The notes under the pieces: model-generated | Told to the model about the DNA's origin: nothing | Database searches by the model: none | Seen by the model: the letters and a program-made list of their open reading frames with translations, nothing else | Origin: Dipylidium caninum | Lineage: Eukaryota; Platyhelminthes; Cestoda; Cyclophyllidea; Dipylidiidae | Reading direction: 5' to 3' | Assembly (NCBI GenBank): GCA_017562135.1 | Contig: QEYB01000921.1 | Coordinates: 496,001 to 560,000 of the forward strand | Length of the DNA stretch: 64,000 nt | Position numbers and translations under genes: made by a program | In this document: in pieces, positions 54,001-63,887 of the stretch | How the letters are laid out: the number at the start of each line of letters is the position of its first letter | How positions within the stretch are numbered: position 1 is the stretch's first letter

Positions 54001-57000
54001 GGACGAGAACTACAGGAAACGCTAATTCGCGATTTGATTTCCCTAAGAAAATGACATTTTTACGCTAAAGTGTCATGATTTCCGGATGTGGAAATCTCGC
54101 CAAATCGGAAAGGGAAAATTATCATCGAGACGACTTCCATTAGCTTGCATGTTACGGTGCAATCATTCGGGCTGCCTGTTAGTCAGCCGCCGGCACCTCC
54201 ACGACACCGATTCTGCTGCGGCGAGGTTGGCGGAAAGACGGTCGAAGTCTCCTGCCTCGGCCGGCATCAGCCTCCTCCGCTGCAATTCTCATGTTGGCTA
54301 AAAACGTGGCCTTCAGCAGCCCCCTTCGGCGCCGGGCTCAGCTGAGAGGTCGCATTCGTGCCACAACCCATTGAGTCCTTACAAACGGTCAGTTCACCTT
54401 CACTCCCTCCTCCGAGGCCAAACTGTTGGCAGCGACGGTGATGGGAGGTGGCGTTGAATGTTTATGCTGGACAAGAAATTTTCCCCCACGAGGGATTTGA
54501 GCAAACTCAGCTCTGGAAGTTGCTCCCAGTTGGTGCTGAGGCAACCTCCAGTTCCGCCCGAACTCATCGCGCCCTTCAACAGACCCACAGTTGGGGCAGG
54601 ACGCGCTCATGCGAGCAATTTGCTGGCCCTCACGTGCGTGCTCGAGGACAGGCAACTGGCGTATCCCCAATTCATGGCCAATTTATTCATTTGACAGGCA
54701 CTGTCACTTTCTCCTACACTCGACGTAAGTCCTGCAAAAGTTAGCTCGGAACTTTGCAGTTTCTCTTCGTGATAATTTTCCAAATGGTCGGAGAGATAAA
54801 ATCAAAAGATACTGGACCACGTAATTCACTTCACAACTTACCTGAGTCGCGAAAACTCCTCCCTTTGGGGTTGTTAATGCCTCCGTGGAATGGATCGCAA
54901 AGTCTCCCCATTGTGGACTTAATTACATTCACTCCGCCTGCATCTGATAGCGTTGTGTGGCTGTTTTGAAAAGTTGAACTCCCCGTTTCCTGTTTGAGAC
55001 CTTTGAGATAAAGTGAATGACGGCCGGGATGCTGTCCACACACTGTGTTTCATTTGGCGTAAATGCTCCAAAGGGCTTTACGATGGCCTCTCACGCCAGG
55101 ACTGGAATAAGATCTGATAAAGTAACAAAATATGTTAGAAACAGTGGGACAGATGGCAGTTCATTCAGTCTCTCCTGCGCTCTGTCACACAGGCTTTTCG
55201 TCTCCTCAATGTGTTTCTCTAAAAAAAATAAAAAAGAGGTCTTTTACTTGTCCCTCCTGATCCATTCATTTCCCCGGTATCCAACCAGGCGAGCAGGGCG
55301 CAGTTGAGCTTAACCAAGAAGTCTCTTCTCACTCCCTTCACCGGAGCGTGGTCACTTCTTCATAAGTTGTCTTCGACCGTGAAATAAGGACAGACTCCCA
55401 CCCACAACCGCCCGCTTTCCTCCTCTCCGCACCGCATTTCACGGCTAATCACCATTGACGTTGGTCGCATGTCGATTTGCCCCTTGCCGAGGGCTTTGAC
55501 AAGCAGCCAGTGGGTAACTGGGCTTAAAGTGGGAAGAGACCAGTTGAGGGTCCTGCTTGTCAGAGGAAATCTTCACACGCACACACACACAACACACGTC
55601 GTGTCACGTGTGTCAGTCCATGCATTGTATGTGTTTTTATGTGTGTTTGTGTTTTTTGCCGTCCCACTCCTCGCCTGAGAATCGAGAGATCAGACAATTA
55701 TATGCAATTTAACTTCAAGTCTGTTTACTCAGGTTGAAATTAACGCCGAGATAAGGTTTGCGAATATGAGCAATAAATTGTGGCAAACACCGATGTCTGC
55801 CTCAAATTGTAACAAAAGAATAATGGCATGGGACTGATTTTGACATTCTCGTAAGTGCGCAAAAGCCTTTCCCATGAGGCGACTTCTTTTGCTCCACCAA
55901 TTACACCGATTAGGAGAGAAGGGTGCCTGTTTATTTATGAAATTTTAAATTTTAATAGAGTTTTTGTGTGATAACGTCACTAGAGACACGTGGAACACCA
56001 ATTTCTGCGAGAGACCTGTCAAATAGAGCGACTTTTGACGAGTTCGCGGTGGTCGGGCGAAGCCTCGGCACCCACCAAGGCCGCTCAAAGCCCCTCCAGC
56101 TGCTCTCCGCCCTCACCACGGCCGATCGAGGTGGGCAGCCTCTTTCGACAGGAGCTCTGCCAATTTCTTCCACTCAAACCCTCCAGCCATCCACGGTTCC
56201 TCCAACATCCCATCAGTGAGCTCATGCTCAGCTTTACTTTATTCTTTCACAATTTTTTTTCTAGACCCAAAGCGTGGCTTTCAGAAGTAGAGATTAAAAT
56301 CGCCAGGTAGAGTATCACAGGGCAAAAATACTAAAGTCACAAAATTATTATTGCGTTTCTTTCACAACTCAGTCCACCATGAATGGAAAAGTGGTCATGT
56401 TATGTTGACCATGCAGTGTCTGCCTCCTCAAATTCTCTGCCCTAAAACCGCTCTTCCGTAGCCCACTTGGACTTTCGAGGTGGCCGATGCGATTTTGGTG
56501 ATGGAAAGACGAGCATGGGGAGATGCCGAGAGGTGGGGGAACGCGCGACGAGGAGTCAGGGGACGTGTCGAGGAGGTTCCACGTCGTTCCCCCATAGCCT
56601 GAAATCAGCAGGCAGATGGAAAAGGAAATAAATTTGGCTCTGATTAAAGTAGTCTACGGTCAAGGGAAATGCCATGACTGCGTTCAGCTTCACGAGAGCG
56701 CTGTTTTGGGAGATGAGTCTACTAGGATTGCCTGAGGGGGGGGGAGGAGGGGAAGTTGTATTTCAACCCAACACCCATCAGGCAGGTTATGAGTTGAAAA
56801 ATTAAAGAGAAGGTTTTAAAAAGTTGACTTTTTCGACGCCTTCATCTACTTTGCGCGATGGATGTTCACACACAGTTCCTCTCAAATTCAGCTTTTGGGA
56901 TTAGCCCAGCGCCAGCATTTCAGTACCTGCCGAGGAGACAGCCGCCTCCTCATTGCATACACCAAATGTTGCATTATTTGTTCGTAACTTTTTGGATAAA

Positions 57001-60000
57001 TTAGCACAAAATCATTGCAAACTGAAGATTTGGGAGTTTTTCACGCCTCTCTCTTCCTAAAACCGAAACCCTGACATATCCACGTCTGTAGGCGCAAAAA
57101 CCCCAGAAATTTAAGATCGCACGACGGGCAAAAGTGGCCCCTCTTAGGTACACTTCTGCCTGGGGATTAATTTTTGCCCGGGGGAAGTACTCCCTAACAG
57201 CAAAGCCGCTTAGCCCAGAATCGTCTCACATTCGCGTCGTCGGCAACCTGACCTAAACCATTTTTGTGGTCCCATTTGAGTGGACATAGTCACACAGAAT
57301 GAAAAGGCAGCAAGTTTTTAGCATTATGGCCTTGGGTGAGTGGGGAGACGACGGTGGACTTTCGCTTGAGTTCCGCCAGGCCCAAGTCTCGTAGTCGCAC
57401 GAATTAGGGCTAACGGTGCCACACCACAACCCACCTATGCTTTCCACCGTGTGTGTAGTCTGTTCGTTCGACTAGTAAAACTGAGGAGTTTGAGAACTCG
57501 CCCAGTGTCTGCTCAATGAAAGGTGCTCGAAAGGACATGAACTGTGTCTGTGGACTTTTATTCGTGTGTTTTTTTTGGACTTCGTAAGTTTATGCTCAGC
57601 ATCATGCATGTTTCTTTGAGGATCTCGGAATTTGGGTCTCCTAAACGCCTCCACAACTGTCAGAGGCTAGTCCCTTCCCTCCGAGGTTTCGGTTTGCACT
57701 CGGATTCTGGCATTTTGTGTACCAAAAATTATTACCACGCCTTCTGTTCACCTCGCAGAATTCGAAGTCAGCAAACAAAACAATCAGCCCCTCTTGGCGA
57801 CATCCCAGTTGACGGTGCCTTGCTTTGCCACTATGAGATGCCACGGATAAGATTTCCTCATCCATCTTCACATTTTGACTAGGACATTTCCTATTCCACA
57901 TCAAAAGTTTGCCTCTCGTTAGGTCTTCATTACCATCACAACAACCGTAGGAACCCCGAGGCCTGCATCTTTCAAACAACTGCTTGATCTATCGTCCGGG
58001 CAGGACTTTAACTCCTGTTTGGAAGTTGGGCGTGACGATGGGGCGAGTTGTGCCGACTGTCGACGGTTTAAGGCGGGTCCACACGGAAGTGGGAGTGTTT
58101 GTGACCTCCAGCCGTATATCAGAACGACTTTTATCCTCCTCCCCCACCTGCTGTCGACTCGTCGCTCTTCGGGCTTACGCAATGGACTGCTTCTCAATAA
58201 CTGGGCTATTGTTTACCTCCACTTTGAGTAGAACTAGTTGGTAAATATAATGGCCTTTTTCGCTGAAACAATTTTATTGCCATTAGACAGGAAGTCATAA
58301 GAAGTTGTGTGGATTGCCCTTTCGGAAGACTAATCAAATCATTGACGAGGCGAGGTTTCGTAGAGAACATGCGGTTCCCTCGGCCCTCTAGTGCGAGTAG
58401 GCAGAGCACAAACCCCAGTTATCGCTCAGTGTAGGATCGAGGAGTTGGCAGAACCACGACTCCGTGGCATTTCAGGGCACAGAGTGTGGAGCAGTTTTGC
58501 CTAACTTCGCGGTATGTTGGTTTTTTTATTGGCGTCCAACTATTTCCTACTTGTGCCACTAATCGCCACTGTCCTGGGGCACGACAGAGTTGCACGCATT
58601 GGAAGAATAGAGGAGGCCACGCTGTGATAGGATTTTTCTCCCAGTATATGCAAGTTGAGGTAAAATTGGAGGTTTCTCCTTATTGGCATAAAAAAAGGAA
58701 GTTGCATTGACCTGAGCCCTGCCGAATAAGAAGGGTGAACTGGACTACGGCGGAGGCGTGGGATCGGGGACGAGGACGAGGGCGAGGGCGAGGGGGGCGA
58801 AGAGAGAGGGAGATCACAAACATCATATGCATGACAAGGGTTTGATTAGCTTCCGAGACTGTCGTTTCGAGACCATTTCTGCAAAACTTAACCATCGGCA
58901 AGGCAAATGAGAACAAGACTGAACATGATTGTTTGTATCCTACCTCTCCACGGCGTTTGCGGCTAACTGAACTTTCTCCCCCCCTTCCTTGCTTTGACAC
59001 ATCCCAAAGATTGCCCAGGGTCAATGATTTTCAATTCAGTGAATAAGGTTGGCCCAAATTAACGGTTCCGCTTTAGCCTGGGAAAGCGGTAATGTAAAAC
59101 AGCGCCACGAAGAGGTAAAGAAAGGTTGTGGCTGAATGGAGGAAGCCCTTCAATTGCCACAATCACGTTGCGTTATTTCGAAGGCGGCACGACTAAGAAA
59201 GACGCTGTATTTGTACGAACAAGGCAGCCTCCATTGTCTGGATCGGAGGGGAAGTGGGAGGAGTGAATGAGCCGGGCACGAAGACAGATTTCAATGCGAC
59301 TGGGTGGAACGCAGTCGGTGACTGGCGTTTCCCCCTCCCCTCCACACTCGCATTGCTTTGGGTGTTCTACTAAATCCGCCACCACCTTTACGGTGCTTCA
59401 CCTCGTCCCAATACCAAATATTATTTGTAAGGAATTGTCCGACGCTGTCGCTGCGCCACTTGAAGCATCCCCCTTTATGAGCCTAGCTTCTCTGCATAAT
59501 ATCTCTAAATGTCAAGTGCGTAATGACACTTAAAAGAAGTATGCAGATATTTTTCGTGCGTATGTCTAGATAAACACGATGACCCCAGTTGCGCTTTGGG
59601 GCCGTTACCATCCCCATGTTAATGACACCAACGGGGTTAACATTCCCCGTGCCACAAACTCCATGCAGGCGGGAAAGGTCCACACAACGGCTTTCGTAGG
59701 TGTATTGCAAAAAAGTTGAATTTGGTCTTATTGTACCGTGTTTACTAAGATCTGACAAGGCCCTCGGATACACACTTCAGCGGACATGGAGGTGCTTGAG
59801 TGTGGTGTTTCTTGGAGTGCTCTTGAAATAGGGCGGACGATGCGAAATGTCTTCGCACCCTTCAAGGTCCTTGATCCACTTTATCGGGGAGAGAAGACAC
59901 GACCGTCGTTGTCCGATGTCCTGTTGAGACGAAGGTCGTCTTTTCCCCCATCATCTGATGATGTTTGCTGCAATATCCCCTCAATTACGTGTAGATTATG

Positions 60001-61957
60001 GCGTCTGCTCATATTGTAGAATAAAAAGTCCCGTCAAGGAGGCTGAGTCGTTAATTTCTAGTGTTCACTGCCGAAAATAGTACAACGCTGGCGACTGAGA
60101 CAATCAGCATCGTCGTCTTTTTATCAATTGAAGATGTAAGGTATTTGCTGAGTTTGAATTCATTTTCTGCAGGACCAGACCAATCTAACTCTTTGAACTT
60201 TAACTGCAAAAAAAGCACGTGTAACAGCCCATTTCAAAACACATCCAAGTTTTTTTTCTGTCTTCGGAGCAGACAACGTCCACCAGTTGCCTGGGTGGAA
60301 AGTTAAAGTAAGTTGAAACGGCACATCTCGTGGCCCAGTAAGAGCGAAATGTGTTTTGCCATATGAACCATCCCATGTTATCCTTATTTGCAGAGATATT
60401 TTTACAGCTATTGTCTTCCAACCCGTACACATACGAAAGACGCTCCTCGTCACATCTCGATTTCCTCCTAATTAGCAGAAATTGTTAGCGGTAGTTAAAA
60501 AACACGGGAAGGGGGAGTTTCCATGGATGGGTCAAAAACCAGGAATGCTGTGAACTTTGGATGCATTATTTTGAATATTTAAATAACTCCTTAAATTAGT
60601 TCCAAGTAAAAAAGTGGTAGGAGCGCACGCAATGCCACACGTGTTAAAGCATTAAAATGGCACTAAAATGAAGCGTCGGGTTACCTTTTCCCGCAACGTG
60701 CAATACTCGAAAATATGGACAAGAATACGCTCAAGCTTACGACGAGATCAGATGAGACAGTAAATACTTGTCGCTAATGTTCAGAGGTATTTGTGTTGCT
60801 TTTAAAAAGTGTAAATTTCTCGCGTAACATACGTTGGCATTATCTTTGAATGAGCATCATTTCTTTCCTAGTCATGACAGCGACTTGAATGCTGTAAAAG
60901 GTGACATTCCAGAGACACATCAAGAGTCAGATGCAATGGAGTTGAAAGGCAGTAGGTGTAAGTGAAAGAGTAAAAGAGAAAAAGAGAGGAGGCTACCCAG
61001 TTAGTGTCAGTGTCGTTTCTTCACCTACAAAACCACCTTTACAGTCTTCACTTCAACTTTTCTTTCTCACTCAGTTTTCCCTAATTTTATTTAATTTATA
61101 CAACTCACAATTGTACAAATTTACAGTAAAATTTAAACTAAAAGGCAGTCGGAACTATTGGTCATCCTTGCTATCCACTAATTTGTAAACTCTTGTTACC
61201 AACTCCGCCTTAGTCCACGCCTCCACTTGTTAGCTGTCCAAAAGTATTTTTACCTGGTTTCGATACAAATCGAATGGCAGTGCCAAGTCCTATTGGACTC
61301 TTCTTCTAAAATTAGCTCTAAAATTAGCCTGTATATGGCTTTAGCTGTTTGTGTCAGGCTAATACCAAGATATGTTTGTTTATCTGTTTAAGAGAATTGG
61401 ACAAACCATTGTTTTTTTCTGAATTCAAAGAGCATCAACGCTGGCAAATAACAAGCGCAAGTCCCATCACCTATCTGTGGAGAGCTTTGGCCAGCTGGAT
61501 CGGCGGCCTGAGCCCTGCAAGCCCACTGGTCGTGAGCCACTTTCTCGTCATCGCTCTCTGCATCGCAGTGGTGATGTTCGGTCTCATAGGTATCTTCCAA
61601 TCCGTCGGCAAATTGTGCCATCGTTTGCAGCAGGGAGAGCCCGCCTTGGATGAACGGAGTGTCCGTCTTCTGTCCTCAGTGCCACCACCGCTTGAGAGAA
61701 AACTTAAACCACCCCCTACTCGAGTTTTCTCCGTCGTCGACGAAGAACTAGCCCCTTCTCTCACTCCCCTGAGTTTACCCATCGACGGCGTAAAAATTGT
61801 GGAAACCGCGACACTCGTGGGTGACAGTGCCATTGGCAATGCGCAGCAATATGTGCTCTTTTCTAATTCTCTTCAACAACCCGAAGCCACATTTTTCCTA
61901 TCAAATGAGCATTCGCATGGTTTTTGTCGTAGTGTGTCGGCACCATCTGAGGTGTAA
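24135..61957 (+). CDS. Large multi-pass membrane protein with signal peptide and Cys-rich ectodomain, about 19 exons, family not recognised
   Basis: Exons in phase: 24135-24213, 26907-27010, 27221-27437, 27667-27814, 28662-28827, 30840-31023, 33298-33435, 34029-34212, 34966-35297, 36234-36544 (or 36563), 36889-37013, 37614-38978, 42093-42308, 42459-43065, 43698-43831, 44369-44414, 49712-50119, 55959-56215, 61393-61957. The sum is 5,586 nt, one frame of 1,861 residues. Layout: signal peptide; ectodomain of several hundred residues with many Cys and N-glycosylation sites; membrane segments near 37987-38067, 38281-38358, 42802-42873, 49847-49909 and 61528-61596; proline-rich tail. A helical loop with further N-sites separates the second and third segments. 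Least certain are the entry of the 36889 exon, the start of the 42093 exon, the weak donor at 34213 and the small 44369 exon. The signal peptide and glycosylation sites suggest a cell-surface receptor or adhesion role, which is inference. I could match it to no family I know. Confidence 0.7.
25271..25291 (+). repeat. (CA)n microsatellite
   Basis: An uninterrupted CA tract of about 21 nt in the first intron of the large membrane-protein gene. Confidence 0.9.
26907..36544 (+). CDS. Ectodomain exons of the large membrane protein
   Basis: Nine exons in matching phase encode the extracellular part. Cysteine-rich pieces include AAKECVDYSSDVRC, RVPCRDKGAGGCK, CSKFQRACLQC and HCGRSGNSCRQSISC. N-glycosylation sites include NITG, NQTV and NGTC. 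The exon at 34029 (DIWVGRAEPLISYFISW) and the exon at 36234 (GDLRMKFVQFTKPFLY) have the alternating pattern of beta-rich domains. I could not match the cysteine spacing to EGF, Sushi, Ig or fibronectin modules. Confidence 0.6.
34966..35297 (+). CDS. Ser/Thr- and N-glycan-rich exon of the ectodomain
   Basis: This 332-nt exon contains a mucin-like stretch, PPATPSTTSTS, and N-glycosylation sites NASV, NTTI and NLSV. It closes at cat|g before gtaatg, in phase 1, and rejoins the exon at 36234 in frame. The open frame continues to 35509 past the donor, so an alternative longer exon that ends the protein as a secreted form is conceivable. Confidence 0.6.
37614..38978 (+). CDS. Largest exon of the membrane protein: first two membrane segments and loop
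   Basis: 455 codons are open without interruption, the longest frame in the window. After DLIIFPTHDNYARDVHSRS the ectodomain ends. The first membrane segment (YLVLFFAASAAIIILMIINT) is followed by a basic stop-transfer stretch (KRQRRGRCRG). A short cytosolic loop leads to the second segment (FRVFYTFIFTFSVALSILFS). The rest is a helical loop with a Cys and an N-site, NSTH. The acceptor lies directly behind a C10 run. The donor is tcaca|gtaagt, phase 2. Confidence 0.85.
42459..43065 (+). CDS. Exon of the membrane protein with third membrane segment
   Basis: The exon enters in phase 2 after gtccag and leaves in phase 0 at a gtaagt donor. It encodes a Ser-rich linker, then LRLTLFVIDCYLIATRFYTT as a membrane segment, followed by a basic stretch (HVNRGAKQNTAKPTR). 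The preceding exon (42093-42308) ends at a perfect gtaagt donor and encodes two cysteines (IKCEPRFTQAYC). Confidence 0.65.
45223..45459 (-). CDS. Possible nested minus-strand exon, faintly methyltransferase-like (tentative)
   Basis: After an acceptor ending ggtcccag the minus strand encodes 78 residues to a stop: FIPPRHPEEVCSITLGVETR and later EEVLLRRIFPNANIRCVGI. The pattern CxxxTLGV followed by LxxxxPN recalls FkbM-type methyltransferases of invertebrates, where TLG(I/V)G begins the SAM-binding strand; the usual GADP is not present. It lies within an intron of the plus-strand gene. No matching exon could be joined with confidence. Confidence 0.28.
   Translation of the reverse strand, partial: FIPPRHPEEVCSITLGVETRVPTEEVLLRRIFPNANIRCVGIRPIRLEFAQHFLEGLQNSTSSLQKAATLHDMTLPER
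47290..47601 (-). CDS. Possible nested minus-strand exon, unidentified (tentative)
   Basis: The minus strand reads MSAIAHELMRFLELLNENGD, then SLPNWFVWTWRTAEDKS and AWTNFWLHM, which look protein-like. The same segment has an open plus-strand frame behind a strong acceptor (gtcctccgcag at 47405), in a phase that does not fit the plus-strand gene. Which strand is coding, if either, cannot be decided from the sequence alone. Confidence 0.25.
   Translation of the reverse strand, partial: THTRKYRPDCTDPSASMSAIAHELMRFLELLNENGDFTRPLVRPADPTRCNLKSSLPNWFVWTWRTAEDKSVSVLKDSPHHHQIAWTNFWLHMVMFRGLGGTQ
49712..50119 (+). CDS. Exon of the membrane protein with fourth membrane segment
   Basis: Acceptor ttttccag and donor gtgagt frame an exon in phase 0. 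It starts with DGSLCEYQQYEQACQ, which is probably extracellular. Then come the membrane segment YIVILFGCALVLFLVVFAV and a charged helical region (HVENLNRVLLSLTRLNEHR). The large intron before it (44415-49711) contains possible minus-strand coding sequence. Confidence 0.75.
50995..51018 (+). repeat. (TG)12 microsatellite
   Basis: An uninterrupted TG tract within the large intron. It could pair in RNA with the CA tract about 760 nt downstream. Confidence 0.9.
51777..51805 (+). repeat. (AC)n microsatellite
   Basis: An AC tract of 29 nt. A second, shorter AC tract follows at 51931-51949. Confidence 0.9.
53395..53437 (+). repeat. Short tandem repeats CCGCCCA and GTCAAC
   Basis: Three copies of a CCGCCCA-type heptamer run directly into two to three copies of a GTCAAC-type hexamer. 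Confidence 0.8.
55959..56215 (+). CDS. Linker exon of the membrane protein
   Basis: A phase-0 entry after aatag and a gtgagc donor in phase 2 fit both neighbours. The encoded segment (SFCVITSLETRGTPISARD onward) is Ser/Thr/Pro-rich and lacks a membrane segment, like a flexible linker. It is GC-rich and also open in another frame, so it is supported mainly by phase. Confidence 0.5.
61305..61328 (+). repeat. Two tandem copies of a 12-bp unit
   Basis: The 12-bp unit tctaaaattagc is repeated twice without mismatch, just upstream of the last exon of the membrane-protein gene. Confidence 0.85.
61393..61957 (+). CDS. Last exon of the membrane protein: fifth membrane segment and cytosolic tail
   Basis: The exon begins after tttaag in phase 2. 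It encodes ELDKPLFFSEFKEHQRWQ, an approach helix, then the membrane segment VVSHFLVIALCIAVVMFGLI, then a tail of about 120 residues with a proline-rich patch (PPPLERKLKPPPTR) ending SAPSEV. A C-terminal S-E-V could bind a PDZ domain; that is inference. An ATTAAA poly(A) variant follows at 61983. Confidence 0.75.
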
Positions 61958-61982
61958 TTGATTCTACAAATGTATATTCGAA

Positions 61983-61988
61983 ATTAAA
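61983..61988 (+). promoter_or_regulatory. Poly(A) signal variant ATTAAA for the large membrane-protein gene
   Basis: ATTAAA lies about 25 nt after the stop codon at 61955-61957; another ATTAAA follows near 62041. Neither is the canonical hexamer. Confidence 0.45.
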
Positions 61989-63451
61989 TAGCCGACTACT
62001 TGCACAATCCCATGTTTTCTGGATGAAGAGTATTTCACTTATTAAAACCGGATCTGCATTTTTTGAGTAGCGTGAGAGTAAGAAAATTAGAAAATGTGCG
62101 ACTGTCTAAATGGCCGGAGGGCCACTTATTCGCAGGAACACAACTTAGTAAGAAAAAGGGAACATTTGAAGCATTACTTCGTTAATTTCAAAAACAGTGC
62201 GTAAATGCTACTCATAGTCACAATTTGTGTCGCTCCCTCCACCTTCACTCGATAAACAAGGTTAAGCGCCTGCAGATTGTGCAATGAGGTTATATGAGCA
62301 AGATTAACGCTAGCAAATCAATGTACTTGCAAGTGCTATAATGTGAGAACGGTCATTCGGACATACTCAAAGCCTTTCAGGGCATATCAAGAGCTTCAGC
62401 TGATTTTTTGTCTATAATTCGTATATTTCACTACATTGCACAATCCCGCTAGACTGTCCATCTTAAGATGCTCCAAAGGGTTAATAAAAAGAGTACGTCC
62501 GAACACTCAATTATACTTTTTTTATAAGTGTAATACCTACCTCGAAATCAAATGACAATAAGAACCGACTGTGCCTTGCGACTGTCTTTAATGAGTAGTA
62601 GGTACGGCGAGTACAAGCTCATTACAAAGTAGTTAACGCACAACATATAACTTATAACGTAGTTTTACATACTGACAAGAATATTTTGTTTTACTGAACG
62701 TCCCACCCACCCCTACTTCCGACGTTAGATCGGCACTATCGTAGACGTTTGTCCGTCCCGGTGGTGGCCCAAGTAGTACTCTAGGTGGTGATGAACGGGT
62801 AAGTGATGACTAAAAGGCTATTATGAGATGAATGTCAAGTTAGCACCGACCATCGACTCTTTGTGATCTTACTCATATCAGTTAGGAAAGGATATGGGTG
62901 TAATACAAAGAAATACAAAGTTGCTCATAATCGCTGAACCCTTCTTTAAGTAACGTTGAGTTCAGATTAAGAGCGATACTCTACACAACCGTCGACCGGT
63001 GCGCTTGCTTCATCTGCGCTTAAAGTTTTAGTAATCTGACTGACGAGATTTTCCCACTTTTGTAGATACTAGCAGAAATCTATCCATAAACCGGGTAAAT
63101 GAACAAGTGATGACCCAAGCATATGCCTGCCTTCTAATGAGAACTCTTGTCTGATAATGCACAAGCGCTCAATCATCTTATTTTTGCTTTAGATCTCAGT
63201 CCCGTGACCCCTTTCTCGGTGGAGAAATGTATTCGCAACGCGGATTCGTCTCGGGGACGCAGGGTCGCACGGTCCTCATTTAGGAAGGCTACCCGTAGTT
63301 GCAAGAAAAAGCGGGTTCTGCACTGTGTTTACACTATGAAATGATACCGTAATGTTTATACCTCCTGCCTTAGTGTCAGTGAAGCTAGTCTGGGTTTGGC
63401 TCGTGAAATAATTCAGCAACAATGTATTTTGAGGCATCGGGTCAACATGTT
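61989..63451. other. Intergenic region between convergent genes, no gene seen
   Basis: Here the plus-strand membrane-protein gene and the minus-strand MOZART1 gene end towards each other. I found no exon with motif or splice support. The region should hold both 3' UTRs; no AATAAA was found for MOZART1, only a weak variant near 63420. Confidence 0.5.
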
Positions 63452-63740
63452 TCACCCTGAGTTGTGAGCGTGCGCCTCGGGTTCCATTGTCTTCACCTCC
63501 TCCTTCATTTGCTTAATCAGCAGAGCAAGTGCCGTGGGGTCTGCGCCGTTCTCTAGGAGCCTTAAGGATTCGAGGAGTTCCCTCTGAGTTAAACCTAAAA
63601 CGCAGGGTAGGATGCCTTGTAGTAGGGCATTGTTGAGTGAGAGCGGGAGGCGTTCGCGTACCTGTGTTGAGTTCGTCTGATATTCTGCTTAGGATACCGA
63701 ACGCTTCTGCATTCGTGGAAAGTTCTTGCAGGTCAGACAT
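63452..63740 (-). CDS. MZT1: Mitotic-spindle organizing protein 1 (MOZART1), two exons
   Basis: MOZART1 is a small subunit of the gamma-tubulin complex that helps recruit and activate it at centrosomes and spindle poles. Exon 1 is 63662-63740 and exon 2 is 63452-63594, with a 67-nt GT-AG intron between them that splits a Gly codon. The product is 73 residues, close to the human 82. Visible: EAFGILSRISDELNTG (human has LLEISRILNTG), then LTQRELLESLRLLENGADP and TALALLIKQMKEE, matching the LCEQGINPEALSSVIKEL region of human. The C-terminus is a short hydrophilic tail. The start follows directly after an acceptor-like cccctag. An unspliced reading of exon 1 runs on into a different frame and hides the gene from simple ORF searches. 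Confidence 0.92.
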
Positions 63741-63742
63741 CT
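63741..63742 (-). promoter_or_regulatory. 3' splice site directly before the MOZART1 start codon
   Basis: On the minus strand the sequence is tgtgcaatcccctag|ATG, behind a pyrimidine-containing stretch. This fits either a spliced-leader trans-splice acceptor or the acceptor of an unseen 5' UTR intron. Confidence 0.55.
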
Positions 63743-63850
63743 AGGGGATTGCACACAAGTAAAGCGACGCGTAGGGAGGGCTGGGGAGCCCCTCTCCACG
63801 ATAACTACTTCCATAACGCGCAGTGAGAACGAGAGACGGAAGCTATATAG

Positions 63851-63856
63851 TTTATT
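63851..63856 (-). promoter_or_regulatory. Poly(A) signal AATAAA of the right-edge gene
   Basis: On the minus strand AATAAA lies about 31 nt after the stop codon of the right-edge gene and about 110 nt before the MOZART1 start. Confidence 0.7.
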
Positions 63857-63887
63857 CACAAAATAGAGCTACAAGATCGCACAAATT

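Larger units (their letters stand above)
50120..55958 (+). other. Repeat-rich 5.8 kb intron of the large membrane-protein gene
   Basis: No exon in suitable phase was found between 50120 and 55958. The intron carries several CA/TG tracts: 50164-50176, 50995-51018, 51777-51805, 51931-51949, 53159-53178, 53841-53852 and about 55572-55592. It also has a CCGCCCA/GTCAAC tandem patch near 53395-53437. Open frames across these tracts are artefacts. A candidate exon at 54458-54691 (LALTCVLEDRQLAYPQFMA) is open on both strands and was left out. Confidence 0.6.
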
